Assembly (NCBI RefSeq): GCF_002796605.1
Contig: NZ_CP024923.1
Span: forward strand, 1,922,001 to 1,986,000
Direction of reading: 5' to 3'
Source of the DNA: Sphingomonas psychrotolerans
Lineage (GTDB): Bacteria; Pseudomonadota; Alphaproteobacteria; Sphingomonadales; Sphingomonadaceae
DNA length: 64,000 nucleotides
How positions within the stretch are numbered: the stretch's first letter is position 1; each line of letters starts with the position of its first letter. The notes beneath the pieces were generated by a model. It made no database searches, was not told where the DNA came from, and saw nothing but the letters and a program-made list of their open reading frames with translations. The translations under genes and the position numbers were made by a program. Below, one piece after another: positions 53,330-62,983 of this stretch.

Positions 53330-54007
53330 CTATCCGGCCGGCGCCAGCACGGTCACATGGACCTCGCACCGCAGCCGGAACCCCAAATTCTCGTACAATG
53401 CGATCGCGCCGCGATTGTCGGCATAAGCATGCAGGAACGGTGTTTCGCCGCGTTCGGCGATCCGCGCGGCTACCACGCGCATCAGTCCCCCGGCATAGCC
53501 GCGGCCGCGCCAGTCGGGGTGGGTGCAGACGCCGCTGACTTCGGTGAACCCCGCCGGCTTCATCCGCTCGCCGGCCATCGCCACCAGCCGCCCGGAATCG
53601 CGGATGCCGATAAAGTCACCCAGTCGATGTGTGCGTGCGAAGAACGGCCCGGGCTCGGTCAGCGTCGCCAGCGCGAGCATCTCGCCCGCGTCGGCGTCGC
53701 CGAGTTCGACGAAATCGAGATCGCCGGTGCCCGAGAGCGTCTCCGCCACCATCTGCACGCCCATGCGATGCTTCGCCACGCGCGTTCCCGGCACAAGCGG
53801 CAGCGGGTCCTTCTGCAGCACGATCGCCGGGCCGGTGGCGCCGATCAGCGTTCCCAGCGCCGCCAGCGATCCGGGCGCGTGATCGCCGACAGCGGCGAAG
53901 ATCGCATATTCGGGGTCATAGCGCAGCGCCGCCCCCTCCCCATGCGCCAGCGCCTGCTGGCGGGTGCAAAGCGCGGTCCACGCGGGCCCGTCCAACGCGT
54001 GCGTCAT
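53330..54007 (-). CDS. GNAT-family N-acetyltransferase
   Basis: This 225-residue protein has the acetyl-CoA-binding motif of the fold: SGVCTHPDWRGRGYAGGLMRV (V-x-P-x-x-R-G-x-G-x-A). The final strand-helix FLHAYADNRGAIALYENLGF is also characteristic. The N-terminal 120 residues form the variable half. The acceptor is unknown. It lies between DUF885 and xylD, same direction, and is probably not part of sugar metabolism. Confidence 0.88.
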   Translation of the reverse strand: MTHALDGPAWTALCTRQQALAHGEGAALRYDPEYAIFAAVGDHAPGSLAALGTLIGATGPAIVLQKDPLPLVPGTRVAKHRMGVQMVAETLSGTGDLDFVELGDADAGEMLALATLTEPGPFFARTHRLGDFIGIRDSGRLVAMAGERMKPAGFTEVSGVCTHPDWRGRGYAGGLMRVVAARIAERGETPFLHAYADNRGAIALYENLGFRLRCEVHVTVLAPAG

Positions 54008-54080
54008 GTCGCCCAGTCTAGGGTGAAGGCGCGATCTTTCCAACCATCGTTCAGCGACAGCCGGATGACGAAGGCGCGTC

Positions 54081-55856
54081 TCAGTGATTGTGCCGCGGCG
54101 CCTTCTCGCTGGTCCGGCGGTATTTCAGCGCAAAGTCGAGCACTCCGCCCTCGCCCAATTGTCCGGTCTTCTCGCGGTACAATTCCTCCCACGGCGTATT
54201 GCTCTCGGGGATTGGAGGCGCCGGTTCGGTCTTGCGCCGCGCGATCTCGGCTTGCTCGACCAGCGCGTCGCAAGAGCCGGCATTGAGGTCGATGCGGATC
54301 GTGTCGCCGGTCCGTAGCCACGAAAGCCCGCCCCCCACGGCGCTCTCCGGCGAGGCATTGAGGATCGACGGGCTGTCCGAAGTCCCCGATTGACGCCCGT
54401 CGCCCAGGGTCGGCAGGCTCATAATGCCTTGCTGGATGAGGTGATCGGGCGGCTGCATATTGACCACTTCGGCGGAGCCGGGCCAGCCGATCGGACCCGA
54501 GCCGCGGATCACCAATATGCAATCCGCGTCGATCTCGAGCGCGGGGTCGTTGATCCGGTGATGATAATCGTCCGATCCGTCGAACACGATCGCCCGCCCC
54601 TCGAACACGCCTTCGGCGCCCGGACGTGACAGATAGCGCGCGCGGAAATCGTCGGAGATCACGCTGGTCTTCATGATCGCCATGTCGAACAGATTGCCCG
54701 AGAGCACGAGGAACCCGGCCTTTTCCTTGAGCGGCGCATCCCAGGGCAAGATCACCGCGCGGTCGCGGACCTGCGCGGCGGTGATATTCTCCGCCAGCGT
54801 CTTGCCGGTGCAGGTGAGCACATTGCCGTCGAGCGCGCCGTTGGCGAGCATCTCGGTGAGCACTGCGGGGATTCCCCCGGCCCGGTGGAAGCGCTCGGAC
54901 AAAAATTCGCCCGCTGGCTGCATGTTGACGACCAACGGCAGGTCATAGCCCGCGCGCCAGTCGTCCGGCGTGATCTCGATTCCGGCATGCCGCGCCATCG
55001 CGACCAGATGCGGCTGGGCATTGGTCGATCCGCCGATCGCAGTGAGCAACTTGATCGCGTTGAGGAAGCTCGCGCGGCTCAATATCTTCGAGGGCCGCAG
55101 ATCCTCATAGGCCATCTCGACGATCCGTTTGCCGGTCTCGTACGCCATCTGCCCGCGCTCGCGATAGGGCGCCGGGATCATCGCGCAGCCGGGCAGGCTC
55201 ATCCCCAGTCCCTCGGCGATCGAGTTCATCGTCGATGCCGTACCCATGGTATTGCAATGGCCCGAGGATGGCGCGCTCTCCATAGCGCGCTGGAGGAACT
55301 CCTCCTCGTCGATCTCGCCCGCCGCCATTTTGCGCCGGCTGCGCCAGATCACCGTGCCCGATCCGACCAATTCGCCTTCGTGCCAGCCGTCGAGCATCGG
55401 TCCGCCCGACAGCACGATCGCCGGGATGTCGACCGTCGAGGCCGCCATCAGCGACGACGGCGTGGTCTTGTCGCACCCGGTGGTGAGGATCACTGCGTCG
55501 ATCGGATAGCCGTTGAGGATCTCGACCAGCCCCAGATAGGCCAGGTTGCGGTCGAGCGCCGCGGTCGGGCGGCGGCAATTCTCGAAGATCGGGTGCAGCG
55601 GAAACTCCATCGGCACGCCGCCCGCCGCGAGAATGCCCTCGCGCGCGCGCTTGACCGTCTCGAGGTGGATGCGATTGCACGGCGCGATGTCGCTGCCCGA
55701 TTGCGCGATGCCGATGATCGGCTTGCCGCCGCGCAATTCGTCGGGGGTGATGCCGTAGTTCATGAAGCGCTCGAGATAGAGCGCCGCCATGTCGCTGCGG
55801 CCAGGCGCGGCGAACCATTCGCGCGAGCGGAACGGGCGGGCGGGAGTGCGGGTCAT
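54081..55856 (-). CDS. xylD: D-xylonate dehydratase (IlvD/EDD family)
   Basis: This 591-residue dehydratase has the iron-sulfur cysteines in SGSDIAPCNRIH (about residue 60), TTGCDKTTPSSLMA (about 130) and SGHCNTMGTASTM (about 200). It converts xylonate to 2-keto-3-deoxyxylonate, the substrate of XylX. Size matches Caulobacter XylD (about 595). ATG 55856 follows AAGAGG. It is in the same direction as the transporter gene upstream, 75 bases away. Confidence 0.9.
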   Translation of the reverse strand: MTRTPARPFRSREWFAAPGRSDMAALYLERFMNYGITPDELRGGKPIIGIAQSGSDIAPCNRIHLETVKRAREGILAAGGVPMEFPLHPIFENCRRPTAALDRNLAYLGLVEILNGYPIDAVILTTGCDKTTPSSLMAASTVDIPAIVLSGGPMLDGWHEGELVGSGTVIWRSRRKMAAGEIDEEEFLQRAMESAPSSGHCNTMGTASTMNSIAEGLGMSLPGCAMIPAPYRERGQMAYETGKRIVEMAYEDLRPSKILSRASFLNAIKLLTAIGGSTNAQPHLVAMARHAGIEITPDDWRAGYDLPLVVNMQPAGEFLSERFHRAGGIPAVLTEMLANGALDGNVLTCTGKTLAENITAAQVRDRAVILPWDAPLKEKAGFLVLSGNLFDMAIMKTSVISDDFRARYLSRPGAEGVFEGRAIVFDGSDDYHHRINDPALEIDADCILVIRGSGPIGWPGSAEVVNMQPPDHLIQQGIMSLPTLGDGRQSGTSDSPSILNASPESAVGGGLSWLRTGDTIRIDLNAGSCDALVEQAEIARRKTEPAPPIPESNTPWEELYREKTGQLGEGGVLDFALKYRRTSEKAPRHNH

Positions 55857-55931
55857 ATCGTCCTCTTGTCGTGCAGAGGGGCGCGAGCCTCGCGGCCCGC
55901 GCCCCCCTTCAAAGTGTCGGCGCGGCAAGGC

Positions 55932-57347
55932 TCAGCCTTCCATCGCCTCCAGTTCCTTGCCCTTGGTCTCCTGGATGAAACGCTGGACGAGGAAGAAGCT
56001 GATCACCGCGCAGATCGCGTAGAAGCTGTAGCTCGCGGCGAGCCCGATGCCCGCCAGCATGATCGGAAACGCCTGCGCGATCAGATAATTGGCGAACCAC
56101 TGCGCGAAGCCGCACACCGCCAGCGCCGAGCCGCGGATCTGGTTGGGGAACATCTCGCCGAGCATCACCCACATCACCGGGCCCCAGCTGACGTTGAAGA
56201 AGATCACGTAGAGATTGGCGGAGACTACGGCGATCATCCCGCTCTGCCCCGGCAAGACGAGCTTGTCGTCTACCAGCGCGCCCTGGCTGAACGCATAGAC
56301 CATCGCGAACAGGGTGACCGCCATCCCCGCCGAACCGATCAGCAGCAGCGGCTTGCGGCCGATCTTGTCGATCAGGGCGATAGTAAGGAAGCACGCCGCG
56401 ATCGAGACGAAGCCCGAGACGATGTTGATCAGCAGTGAGTCAGCCTCGCTGAAGCCGGCGGCCTGCCACAGGGTCGAGCCGTAATAGAAGATCACGTTGA
56501 TCCCGACGAGCTGCTGGAACACCGCGAGCAGCAGCCCCGCCCAGACGATCGCGCGAATGCCTAGAAAGCCGCGGCCGCCCGCCGGAGTCAGCACGTCGCT
56601 GAGGCGCGGGCGATGGTCCACCGAGAAACTCGCCTGGATCTCGGCGAGCTTGAGCCCGCCCTCTGTCGGGCCGAACAGCGCGGTGAGAACGCGAAGCGCG
56701 TCCGGGTTGCGCCCCTTGGATACCAGATAGCGCGGGCTCTCCGGGATGAAGAACAAGGCGATCAGGAACACCGCGGCCGGCAGCGCCTGCATCAGGTACA
56801 TCCAGCGCCATGCCTCGATCCCGCCCCAGAACGGGTTGGTCGAAGATCCGGCTGCCCCGGCGAGATAGTAATTGACCACGAACGCGGCGGTGAGGCCGGT
56901 GATGATCATGATCTGCTGGACCGTCGTCATCCGCCCGCGGATGTTCGCCGGCGCGACTTCGGAGATGTAAGCTGGCGAGAGCACCGAAGCCGCGCCCACC
57001 GCCATCCCGCCGAGGATCCGGGCGATGACGAAGATGGTGTGGTCGTGCGCGAGCCCCTGAACCAGGGCGCCGACGAGGAACAGGATCGCCGCCAGCCGCA
57101 TGACGTTGCGGCGGCCCATCTTGTCGGCGAGCGTGCCGGCGAAGAACGCGCCGATGAAGCAGCCGATCAGCAGCGAGCCGACGGTGAAGCCCAGCCCGGC
57201 ATCGTCGAGCGCGAACGCCGCCTTGAGCCCCGGCTGGGTGCCGTTCACGGCGCCGCTGTCATATCCGAAAAGCAATCCGCCGATCGTCGCGACTGCGACG
57301 ATGGCGCTGATCAGGCCGATATTGGCCCTCTCGGCGGTCTGGTTCAT
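55932..57347 (-). CDS. xylE: Sugar/H+ symporter (MFS sugar porter family), probably xylose
   Basis: This 471-residue protein has twelve membrane helices. Sugar-porter signatures are present: GYDSGAVNGTQ in helix 1, GTLADKMGRRNVMRLA in the first loop, PESPRYLVSKGR after helix 6, and FNVSWGPVMWVMLGEMFP in helix 10 (QQLVGINVIFYYGS in helix 7). The family carries xylose, glucose or arabinose with protons. ATG 57347 follows AGGAAG. A variant of the xyl operator (TGTTAGCGGTAACG) lies about 45 bases upstream. Substrate is inferred from context. Confidence 0.86.
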   Translation of the reverse strand: MNQTAERANIGLISAIVAVATIGGLLFGYDSGAVNGTQPGLKAAFALDDAGLGFTVGSLLIGCFIGAFFAGTLADKMGRRNVMRLAAILFLVGALVQGLAHDHTIFVIARILGGMAVGAASVLSPAYISEVAPANIRGRMTTVQQIMIITGLTAAFVVNYYLAGAAGSSTNPFWGGIEAWRWMYLMQALPAAVFLIALFFIPESPRYLVSKGRNPDALRVLTALFGPTEGGLKLAEIQASFSVDHRPRLSDVLTPAGGRGFLGIRAIVWAGLLLAVFQQLVGINVIFYYGSTLWQAAGFSEADSLLINIVSGFVSIAACFLTIALIDKIGRKPLLLIGSAGMAVTLFAMVYAFSQGALVDDKLVLPGQSGMIAVVSANLYVIFFNVSWGPVMWVMLGEMFPNQIRGSALAVCGFAQWFANYLIAQAFPIMLAGIGLAASYSFYAICAVISFFLVQRFIQETKGKELEAMEG

Positions 57348-57388
57348 CCCCACTTCCTCTCCTGGTCACCCGTGCGCGACCGGCACAG

Positions 57389-57402
57389 CGTGTTAGCGGT
57401 AA
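57389..57402. promoter_or_regulatory. Variant xyl operator before the transporter gene
   Basis: TGTTAGCGGTAACG resembles TGGTAGCGCTATCA in its first half and central GCG. It lies in the 86-base gap between the regulator gene and the transporter gene. Confidence 0.45.
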
Positions 57403-57433
57403 CGGTGGCCCGGACGCTCAGGAAATGCAAGCG

Positions 57434-58549
57434 CTAGCGCGGCCTGGGACTGCCCGCGGCACCGGCGCCACGACGCCCGTCACTGCGCGCCGCGGCCATG
57501 CCCTTGGGCGGCGCGGAGGATTCGCGGACGATCAGTTCATGATCGAGCACCTGCTCCTCGAGCTTGTCGGTCACCGACGAGCGATGCGCGCGGATGCGGG
57601 CGAGCAGCAGCGCCAGGGCCTCCTCGGCCATCGTCGCGATCGGCTGGCGCACCGTGGTCAGCTCGGGCCAGACGGTGGTGGCGAGCGACGTATCGTCGAA
57701 CCCGACCACGCTCAGATCCTGCGGCACGTGCAGCCCGCGACGATGCGCGACGCCTACCGCGGCCGCGGCCATGTCGTCGTTGCTCGCGAAGATCGCCGTC
57801 GGCGGATCCGCCCGGTCGAGCAGCCGTTCGGCCGCGACGATCCCCGAACGGAAGGTGAAATAGCCCTGCTCCACCGCCGCCGACTTGATGTCGATCCCCG
57901 CCTCTTCGAGCGCGGCGGCGAAGCCGCGATACCGCTCGGCACTCGAGGTCTGGTTGGGATTACCGCGGATGAACCCGATCTTGCGGTGTCCCAGATCCAG
58001 CAAATGCCGGGTCATCGCCGCGGCACCTTCGAAATCGTCGATCCGCACATTGAGGCTGCGCGCCGGCGGCAGTCCCATCGCGACCGACACCCACGGAATC
58101 CCGGCCGCCTCGAGCTCGGCGCGCACCGGCGCCGCTTCGGAGAGCGGCGGCGGCAGGATTACGCCCTCGACGCTGGTCGAGGCGAAGCTCCGCGTCGCCT
58201 CGGCCTGCTCGTCCGGACGCTCGCTCTCGCACGCCTCGAGCACGAGATGGCATCCGGCCCGCCGCGCCGCCGCCAGCGCGCCGATCAGGAATTGCGACAG
58301 ATAGGCAGCCGACGGGTTCGAATAGAGCAATCCGATCTGCGTCGCATCGCCCGCGGCAAGGCTGCGCGCGGCGCTGTTCGGCGAATAATTGAGCTGTGCG
58401 ATCGCGGCGAGCACGGCTTCGCGCGTGGTCTCGCGCACATTGGTGCCGCCGTTGACGACGCGTGACACCGTCATCGCCGACACCCCGGCAACGCGGGCGA
58501 CGTCTTGCACGGTGACCGTCCCGCGGCTTCTTCGGCTAGGCTTGCTCAT
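57434..58549 (-). CDS. xylR: LacI-family regulator of xylose genes
   Basis: This 371-residue repressor has the LacI HTH at its N-terminus (VTVQDVARVAGVSAMTVSRV, hinge helix NSAARSLAAG) and a periplasmic-binding-protein-like sensor domain with PTAIFASNDDMAAAAVGVAH and DLSVVGFDDTSLA. ATG 58549 follows AAAGGACGGGG. It lies between transporter and GH3 genes, and operator-like palindromes flank it. A xylose or xylo-oligosaccharide inducer is inferred. The C-terminal 25 residues are Arg/Ala/Gly-rich and look disordered. Confidence 0.88.
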   Translation of the reverse strand: MSKPSRRSRGTVTVQDVARVAGVSAMTVSRVVNGGTNVRETTREAVLAAIAQLNYSPNSAARSLAAGDATQIGLLYSNPSAAYLSQFLIGALAAARRAGCHLVLEACESERPDEQAEATRSFASTSVEGVILPPPLSEAAPVRAELEAAGIPWVSVAMGLPPARSLNVRIDDFEGAAAMTRHLLDLGHRKIGFIRGNPNQTSSAERYRGFAAALEEAGIDIKSAAVEQGYFTFRSGIVAAERLLDRADPPTAIFASNDDMAAAAVGVAHRRGLHVPQDLSVVGFDDTSLATTVWPELTTVRQPIATMAEEALALLLARIRAHRSSVTDKLEEQVLDHELIVRESSAPPKGMAAARSDGRRGAGAAGSPRPR

Positions 58550-58604
58550 CCCCGTCCTTTGCGCCCGAGGCATAAGATGCGGTTTCGCGGAATGCAATCG
58601 GCAT

Positions 58605-58616
58605 GAAACCGGTTTC
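58605..58616. promoter_or_regulatory. GAAACCGGTTTC palindrome upstream of xylR
   Basis: A perfect 12-bp palindrome with the central CG typical of LacI/GalR operators. It lies 56 bases upstream of the xylR start and 19 before the GH3 operator region. It differs from the TGGTAGCGCTATCA sites, so it may bind another LacI-type protein. Confidence 0.5.
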
Positions 58617-58623
58617 CTTACGG

Positions 58624-58664
58624 TTGACCCCGCTAGCGCCCGGCGATAGCTGATAGCGCTACCA
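58624..58664 (+). promoter_or_regulatory. GH3 promoter with LacI-type operator
   Basis: TTGACC at 58624, a 17-base spacer, then TAGCTG, with TGATAGCGCTACCA at 58651-58664. The layout repeats that of the xylX promoter. Confidence 0.72.
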
Positions 58665-58708
58665 AAACACGTACAAAAGGCGCCCGAGCGCCAGACCAGG
58701 AGAGGCCC

Positions 58709-61108
58709 ATGCTCATTTCCCGCCGGTTCCGCGCCGCGGCGCTCGCCGCCGTCGCTGCGATCGCGCTGACTCCGTCGCTCTTGCCCGCCGCGCATGCGCA
58801 GACGAGCCGCGCCGACAAGCCGCTCTACAAGGACGCCTCCCGGTCGATCGACGCCCGCGTCGAGGATCTGCTCGGCCGCATGACGCTCGAGGAAAAGGTC
58901 CAGCAGATGGTCGCGATCTGGCTCCAGAAGGAGAAGATCCAGACCCCCGACGGCGAGTTCGACGCCGCCAAGGCGAGCCGAAACTTCCCCGACGGCCTCG
59001 GCCAGATCTCGCGCCCTTATGACCGCCGCGCGATCACCCAGGGTCCCGCCGCGGGCGCCGCCGCCGGCACAGTCAACCGCAGCGCCGAAGACACCGCCCG
59101 CTACATCAACGCCGCGCAGAAATGGGCGGTCGAGAAGACCCGGCTCGGCATTCCCTTGATCATGCACGAGGAGGCGCTGCACGGCTATGTCGCCCCCGGC
59201 GCCACCAGCTTCCCGCAGGCGATCGCGCTCGCCAGCACATGGAACCCGAGGCTGCAGGAGCAGATCTTCGCGATCGCCGCGCGCGAGATGCGCGCGCGTG
59301 GCGCCAATCTCGCGCTCGCCCCGGTCGTCGACGTCGCCCGCGATCCGCGCTGGGGCCGGATCGAGGAGACCTATGGCGAAGATCCCTATCTGGTCGGCGA
59401 AATGGGTCTCGCCGCGATTCGCGGCTTCCAGGGCACCACGCTGCCGCTGGCGAAGGACAAGGTCTACGTCACCCTCAAGCACATGACCGGCCACGGCGCG
59501 CCCGAAAGCGGCACCAATATCGGCCCCGCCACCGTCTCCGAACGCACGCTGCGCGAATTCTTCTTCCCGCCCTTCGAGCGCGCGGTGACCGAGCTGCCGG
59601 TGATGTCGGTGATGCCGTCGTATAACGAGATCGACGGAATCCCCAGCCACGCCAATCGCTGGCTGCTCCATGACGTGCTCCGCCAGGAATGGGGCTTCAA
59701 GGGCGTCGTGCTCAGCGACTATTTCGCGATCCGCGAGCTCAACACGCGCCACCACCTCTTCGACAATCTCGGCGACGCCGCGGTCCGCGCGCTCGATGCG
59801 ACGGTCGATTTCGAAACGCCCGATGCAGAGGCTTATGCGCTGCTGCCGCAACTGGTCCGCGAGGGCCGGGTCAGCCAGGCGCAGATCGACGAATCCGTCC
59901 GCCGCATCCTCAAGCTCAAGTTCAACGCCGGGCTGTTCGAAACTCCCTATGTCGATGCGAAGGCCGCGGCCGCCAAGACCGAGACGCCCGATGCGATCGC
60001 GCTCGCCCGCGAAGCCGCGCGGCAGGCGATCGTGCTGCTCAAGAACGATAAGGGTCTGCTCCCGCTCGACGCCGGCAAGATCAAGCGGCTCGCAGTGATC
60101 GGCACCCATGCCAGCGACACCCCGATCGGCGGCTATAGCGACGTGCCGCGCCAGGTGGTCAGCGTGCTCGAGGGGCTCAAGAACGAAGGCAAGGGCAAGT
60201 TCCAGGTCGATTTCGCCGAAGGCGTGAAACTCACCAAGAGCCGCGCCTGGGCCGCCGACGCGGTCGAACTGGTCGACGATGCCACCAACGATCGCCTCCG
60301 CGCCGAGGCAATCGAGACTGCGAAAAGCGCCGACACGATCGTCCTCGTGCTCGGCGACAACGAACAGCTCAGCCGCGAAGCCTGGGCCGACAACCATCTC
60401 GGCGACCGCAACAGCCTTGAGCTGATCGGCCCGCAAAACCAGCTCGCCAAAGAGATCTTCGCGCTCGGCAAGCCGGTGGTCGTGCTGCTGCTCAACGGCC
60501 GGCCGCTGTCGGTCAAATACCTCTCGGAGAACGCGCCCGCGCTGATCGAGGGCTGGTATCTCGGGCAGGAGACCGGCAACGCGGTTGCCGATGTCCTGTT
60601 CGGGCGCGCCAATCCGGGCGGCAAGCTGCCCGTCACGATTGCGCGCGACGTCGGACAGCTGCCGATGTTCTACAATCACAAGCCGAGCGCGCGCCGCGGC
60701 TATCTCTTCGCCGAGACCAGCCCGCTCTACCCGTTCGGCTATGGCCTTTCATACACGACGTTCGAAATGGCCGCCCCGGTGCTCGCGACCCCGACGATCG
60801 GGCGGTACAACAACGTCAAGGTGAGCGTCGACGTGACCAACACCGGCACGCGCGCCGGCGACGAAGTCGTCCAGCTCTATGTCCGCGACGACCTTGCCAG
60901 CGTCACCCGGCCGGTCAAGGAATTGAAGCGCTTCGAGCGGGTGACGCTCAAGCCGGGCGAGAAGAAGACCGTGCGATTCGAACTGACCCCGCGCGATCTG
61001 TCGCTGTGGAACGTCGACATGAAGCGCGTCGTCGAACCGGGGACGTTCACAATCTCGTCGGGTCCGGATTCGGTGAAGCTCAAGAGCACCACGCTGACGG
61101 TGAAATAG
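58709..61108 (+). CDS. GH3 beta-xylosidase/beta-glucosidase
   Basis: This 799-residue glycosidase has a signal peptide ending LLPAAHA and the GH3 N-terminal barrel with LTLEEK-type start (MTLEEKVQQMVAIW), MHEEALHG and APVVDVARDPRWGRIEETYGEDP. The catalytic nucleophile is Asp in VVLSDYFAI. The C-terminal sandwich and a fibronectin-type III domain (NTGTRAGDEVVQLYVRD) follow. Removes terminal xylose or glucose from oligosaccharides in the periplasm. Its promoter has the xyl operator, which favours beta-xylosidase. No distinct specificity motif can be read. Confidence 0.93.
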   Translation: MLISRRFRAAALAAVAAIALTPSLLPAAHAQTSRADKPLYKDASRSIDARVEDLLGRMTLEEKVQQMVAIWLQKEKIQTPDGEFDAAKASRNFPDGLGQISRPYDRRAITQGPAAGAAAGTVNRSAEDTARYINAAQKWAVEKTRLGIPLIMHEEALHGYVAPGATSFPQAIALASTWNPRLQEQIFAIAAREMRARGANLALAPVVDVARDPRWGRIEETYGEDPYLVGEMGLAAIRGFQGTTLPLAKDKVYVTLKHMTGHGAPESGTNIGPATVSERTLREFFFPPFERAVTELPVMSVMPSYNEIDGIPSHANRWLLHDVLRQEWGFKGVVLSDYFAIRELNTRHHLFDNLGDAAVRALDATVDFETPDAEAYALLPQLVREGRVSQAQIDESVRRILKLKFNAGLFETPYVDAKAAAAKTETPDAIALAREAARQAIVLLKNDKGLLPLDAGKIKRLAVIGTHASDTPIGGYSDVPRQVVSVLEGLKNEGKGKFQVDFAEGVKLTKSRAWAADAVELVDDATNDRLRAEAIETAKSADTIVLVLGDNEQLSREAWADNHLGDRNSLELIGPQNQLAKEIFALGKPVVVLLLNGRPLSVKYLSENAPALIEGWYLGQETGNAVADVLFGRANPGGKLPVTIARDVGQLPMFYNHKPSARRGYLFAETSPLYPFGYGLSYTTFEMAAPVLATPTIGRYNNVKVSVDVTNTGTRAGDEVVQLYVRDDLASVTRPVKELKRFERVTLKPGEKKTVRFELTPRDLSLWNVDMKRVVEPGTFTISSGPDSVKLKSTTLTVK

Positions 61109-61116
61109 CCAACCAA

Positions 61117-61147
61117 ATCCTCCCTCGCGAAGCGGGGGAGGATTTTC
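61117..61147 (+). terminator. Terminator after the GH3 gene (also CCCTCCC palindrome copy 4)
   Basis: AATCCTCCC pairs with GGGAGGATT across CGC/GCG, followed by TTTTC. It combines the small CCCTCCC repeat with a terminator tail, between convergent genes. Confidence 0.65.
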
Positions 61148-61151
61148 AGGC

Positions 61152-62966
61152 TCAATCGCCATCCAGCCAGGCCGCCACCCAGAACAACGGCGCGTTCCAG
61201 TTGATCGCCACTTCGTTCATCGAATAGGCATGCACGTCGTCCACCCAGCAGCGCTGCGGCGCGCACTTCCCTCGCATCGTCTTCGCCACATCGTCGCTCA
61301 TCGAGGTGGAATTGGGGCCGCCCGATAGCACGCCGGGCGGCGGCCCCGGCAGCCTTGGATCTAGCGAGTGCGCCCAGAAGCGATGGTGCGGGTTCCTCAG
61401 CGGTCGGGTGCCATAGCCGCTGACATAGGACTGGCCGAGCGGATTGCGGCCGAGAACATAGTCCATCGCCGCCACCACGGCCGCGCGATACTTCGCCGCC
61501 CCGGTCAAATCATACGCCAGCCCGAGCAGCATCGCGCGGTTGAGCAGGCTTGAATTGGAGCCCCACGGATAGCCGCTCGCGACATAGGGTATGCCATAGC
61601 CATTGCCCTTTTCGTCGGCGAGGAAGCGGTCGGCGGCCGCGACGATCGCCTCGCGCAACCGATCGATCTCGGTCTTGGGCAGGGCGTTGCGCGTGGTGGC
61701 CAGCGTGATCGACCCCAAGGTCGCGGTGCTCGGCCATCCGGGCTCGCGCAGTTCCGCGCGAAAGTGCGGCGAGCCGGTCACCGCATCGCGAAATTCCGCC
61801 GCGCCGGTCGTCGCGAGCAGCTCGGCCGCGGCCCAGTAGAATTCGTCCGACACGTCGCCATCGGCATAACCGCCGCTGCCGGTGAAGCTGTTCGTCGCGT
61901 AGACCTGCGGGTTGCGTTTCGCTGCCTGCCACGCGCGTTCGGCGGCGACGAGGCAGCGTGCGGCGAACGCATCGTCCGCGCCGCGCCACAGCCGCGCACA
62001 TTGCGCCGCGGTAGCCGCGAGGTTGAGCGTCGCGGCGGTGGTCGGTGGATAGAGCAGCCGCTCCTCAGGGTCATCCTGCGGCGGCGTCGGCAGCTTCGTC
62101 CAGTTGCGGTCGGCGACCTTCTGGTGCGCCATTCCGCCCGCATCAATCTCGGCGAAATCGGAGGGTTCGGTTTCCCACGCCGGCTTGCCCGCTTTGGCCG
62201 GCCGGGGCGGTCCGGCCGGAACGCGCGCGCGCACGCCGTCGGCGATCTGCATCTTCAGCAGGAACGCCATCTCGAAACGCGCCTCGTCGAGCAGGTCGCT
62301 GACCCGGTTGCCGGCTTCGGGAAGCTTCAGGCTGCCGTCGGCAAAGGCGAGCGGCCGGCGCGCATAGGCGTTGAGCAAGGTCCATAGCGCAATGCCGCCA
62401 TTGACGACGTATTTGCCGTGATCGCCGGCGTCATACCAGCCGCCGGTCACGTCCAGCGCATAGCCGCAGCCGGGCCATTCGATCCCGCGCTCGTCGCGCC
62501 CCGCGAAGCATTTGGCGACTTCCCTGGGATGACCCGCCGGGCGCGCCCATGCGGCACCGACCAGCCGCGCCTCGATCGGCACGCCTGCACGCTGGTGATA
62601 GAAGAAAGCGAGCGCATCCCTCGCCAGCGGCGCATAAACCCCTTCGCGGATCGCGAACGGATCGCTGCGCGAACCGGCGACGACGAGGCGATAGCCCTCG
62701 CCCGGCGTTCGCACCTCGCTGAAGTCGATCCGCTGAACCTCGGCGCCGGACGCGGCATCCGGGCCATAGACCTTGGCCCTGCCCCGTTTCACTTCGCGTC
62801 CGTTCGCGTGGACCAGCACCCATTCGAGCGGCGCGGAGCCGCCCTCGACGATCGCCGTCTTGGCATCGCCCGGTTCGAAGCCGATCTGGTTGAGATGGAT
62901 CGGCAGCGGTGGCGGCATGGCCGCGCCGAGGGTGAGCGCGGTCGCGGCGAGGATTGGGGCACGCAT
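61152..62966 (-). CDS. GH9 endoglucanase-like glycosidase
   Basis: This 604-residue protein has a short signal peptide, an N-terminal Ig-like CelD_N domain (about 25-115, IHLNQIGFEPGDAKTAIV) and an (alpha/alpha)6 catalytic domain. Catalytic positions are visible: GGWYDAGDHGKYVVNGG (general base Asp pair), the NPHHRFWAHS His site and the acid Glu in SMNEVAINWNAP. GH9 enzymes cut beta-1,4-glucan and related chains. Its place next to xylanolytic genes suggests mixed plant-wall use. Transcribed towards the GH3 gene. Confidence 0.92.
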   Translation of the reverse strand: MRAPILAATALTLGAAMPPPLPIHLNQIGFEPGDAKTAIVEGGSAPLEWVLVHANGREVKRGRAKVYGPDAASGAEVQRIDFSEVRTPGEGYRLVVAGSRSDPFAIREGVYAPLARDALAFFYHQRAGVPIEARLVGAAWARPAGHPREVAKCFAGRDERGIEWPGCGYALDVTGGWYDAGDHGKYVVNGGIALWTLLNAYARRPLAFADGSLKLPEAGNRVSDLLDEARFEMAFLLKMQIADGVRARVPAGPPRPAKAGKPAWETEPSDFAEIDAGGMAHQKVADRNWTKLPTPPQDDPEERLLYPPTTAATLNLAATAAQCARLWRGADDAFAARCLVAAERAWQAAKRNPQVYATNSFTGSGGYADGDVSDEFYWAAAELLATTGAAEFRDAVTGSPHFRAELREPGWPSTATLGSITLATTRNALPKTEIDRLREAIVAAADRFLADEKGNGYGIPYVASGYPWGSNSSLLNRAMLLGLAYDLTGAAKYRAAVVAAMDYVLGRNPLGQSYVSGYGTRPLRNPHHRFWAHSLDPRLPGPPPGVLSGGPNSTSMSDDVAKTMRGKCAPQRCWVDDVHAYSMNEVAINWNAPLFWVAAWLDGD

Positions 62967-62983
62967 TGGTAGCCCCCTCACCC

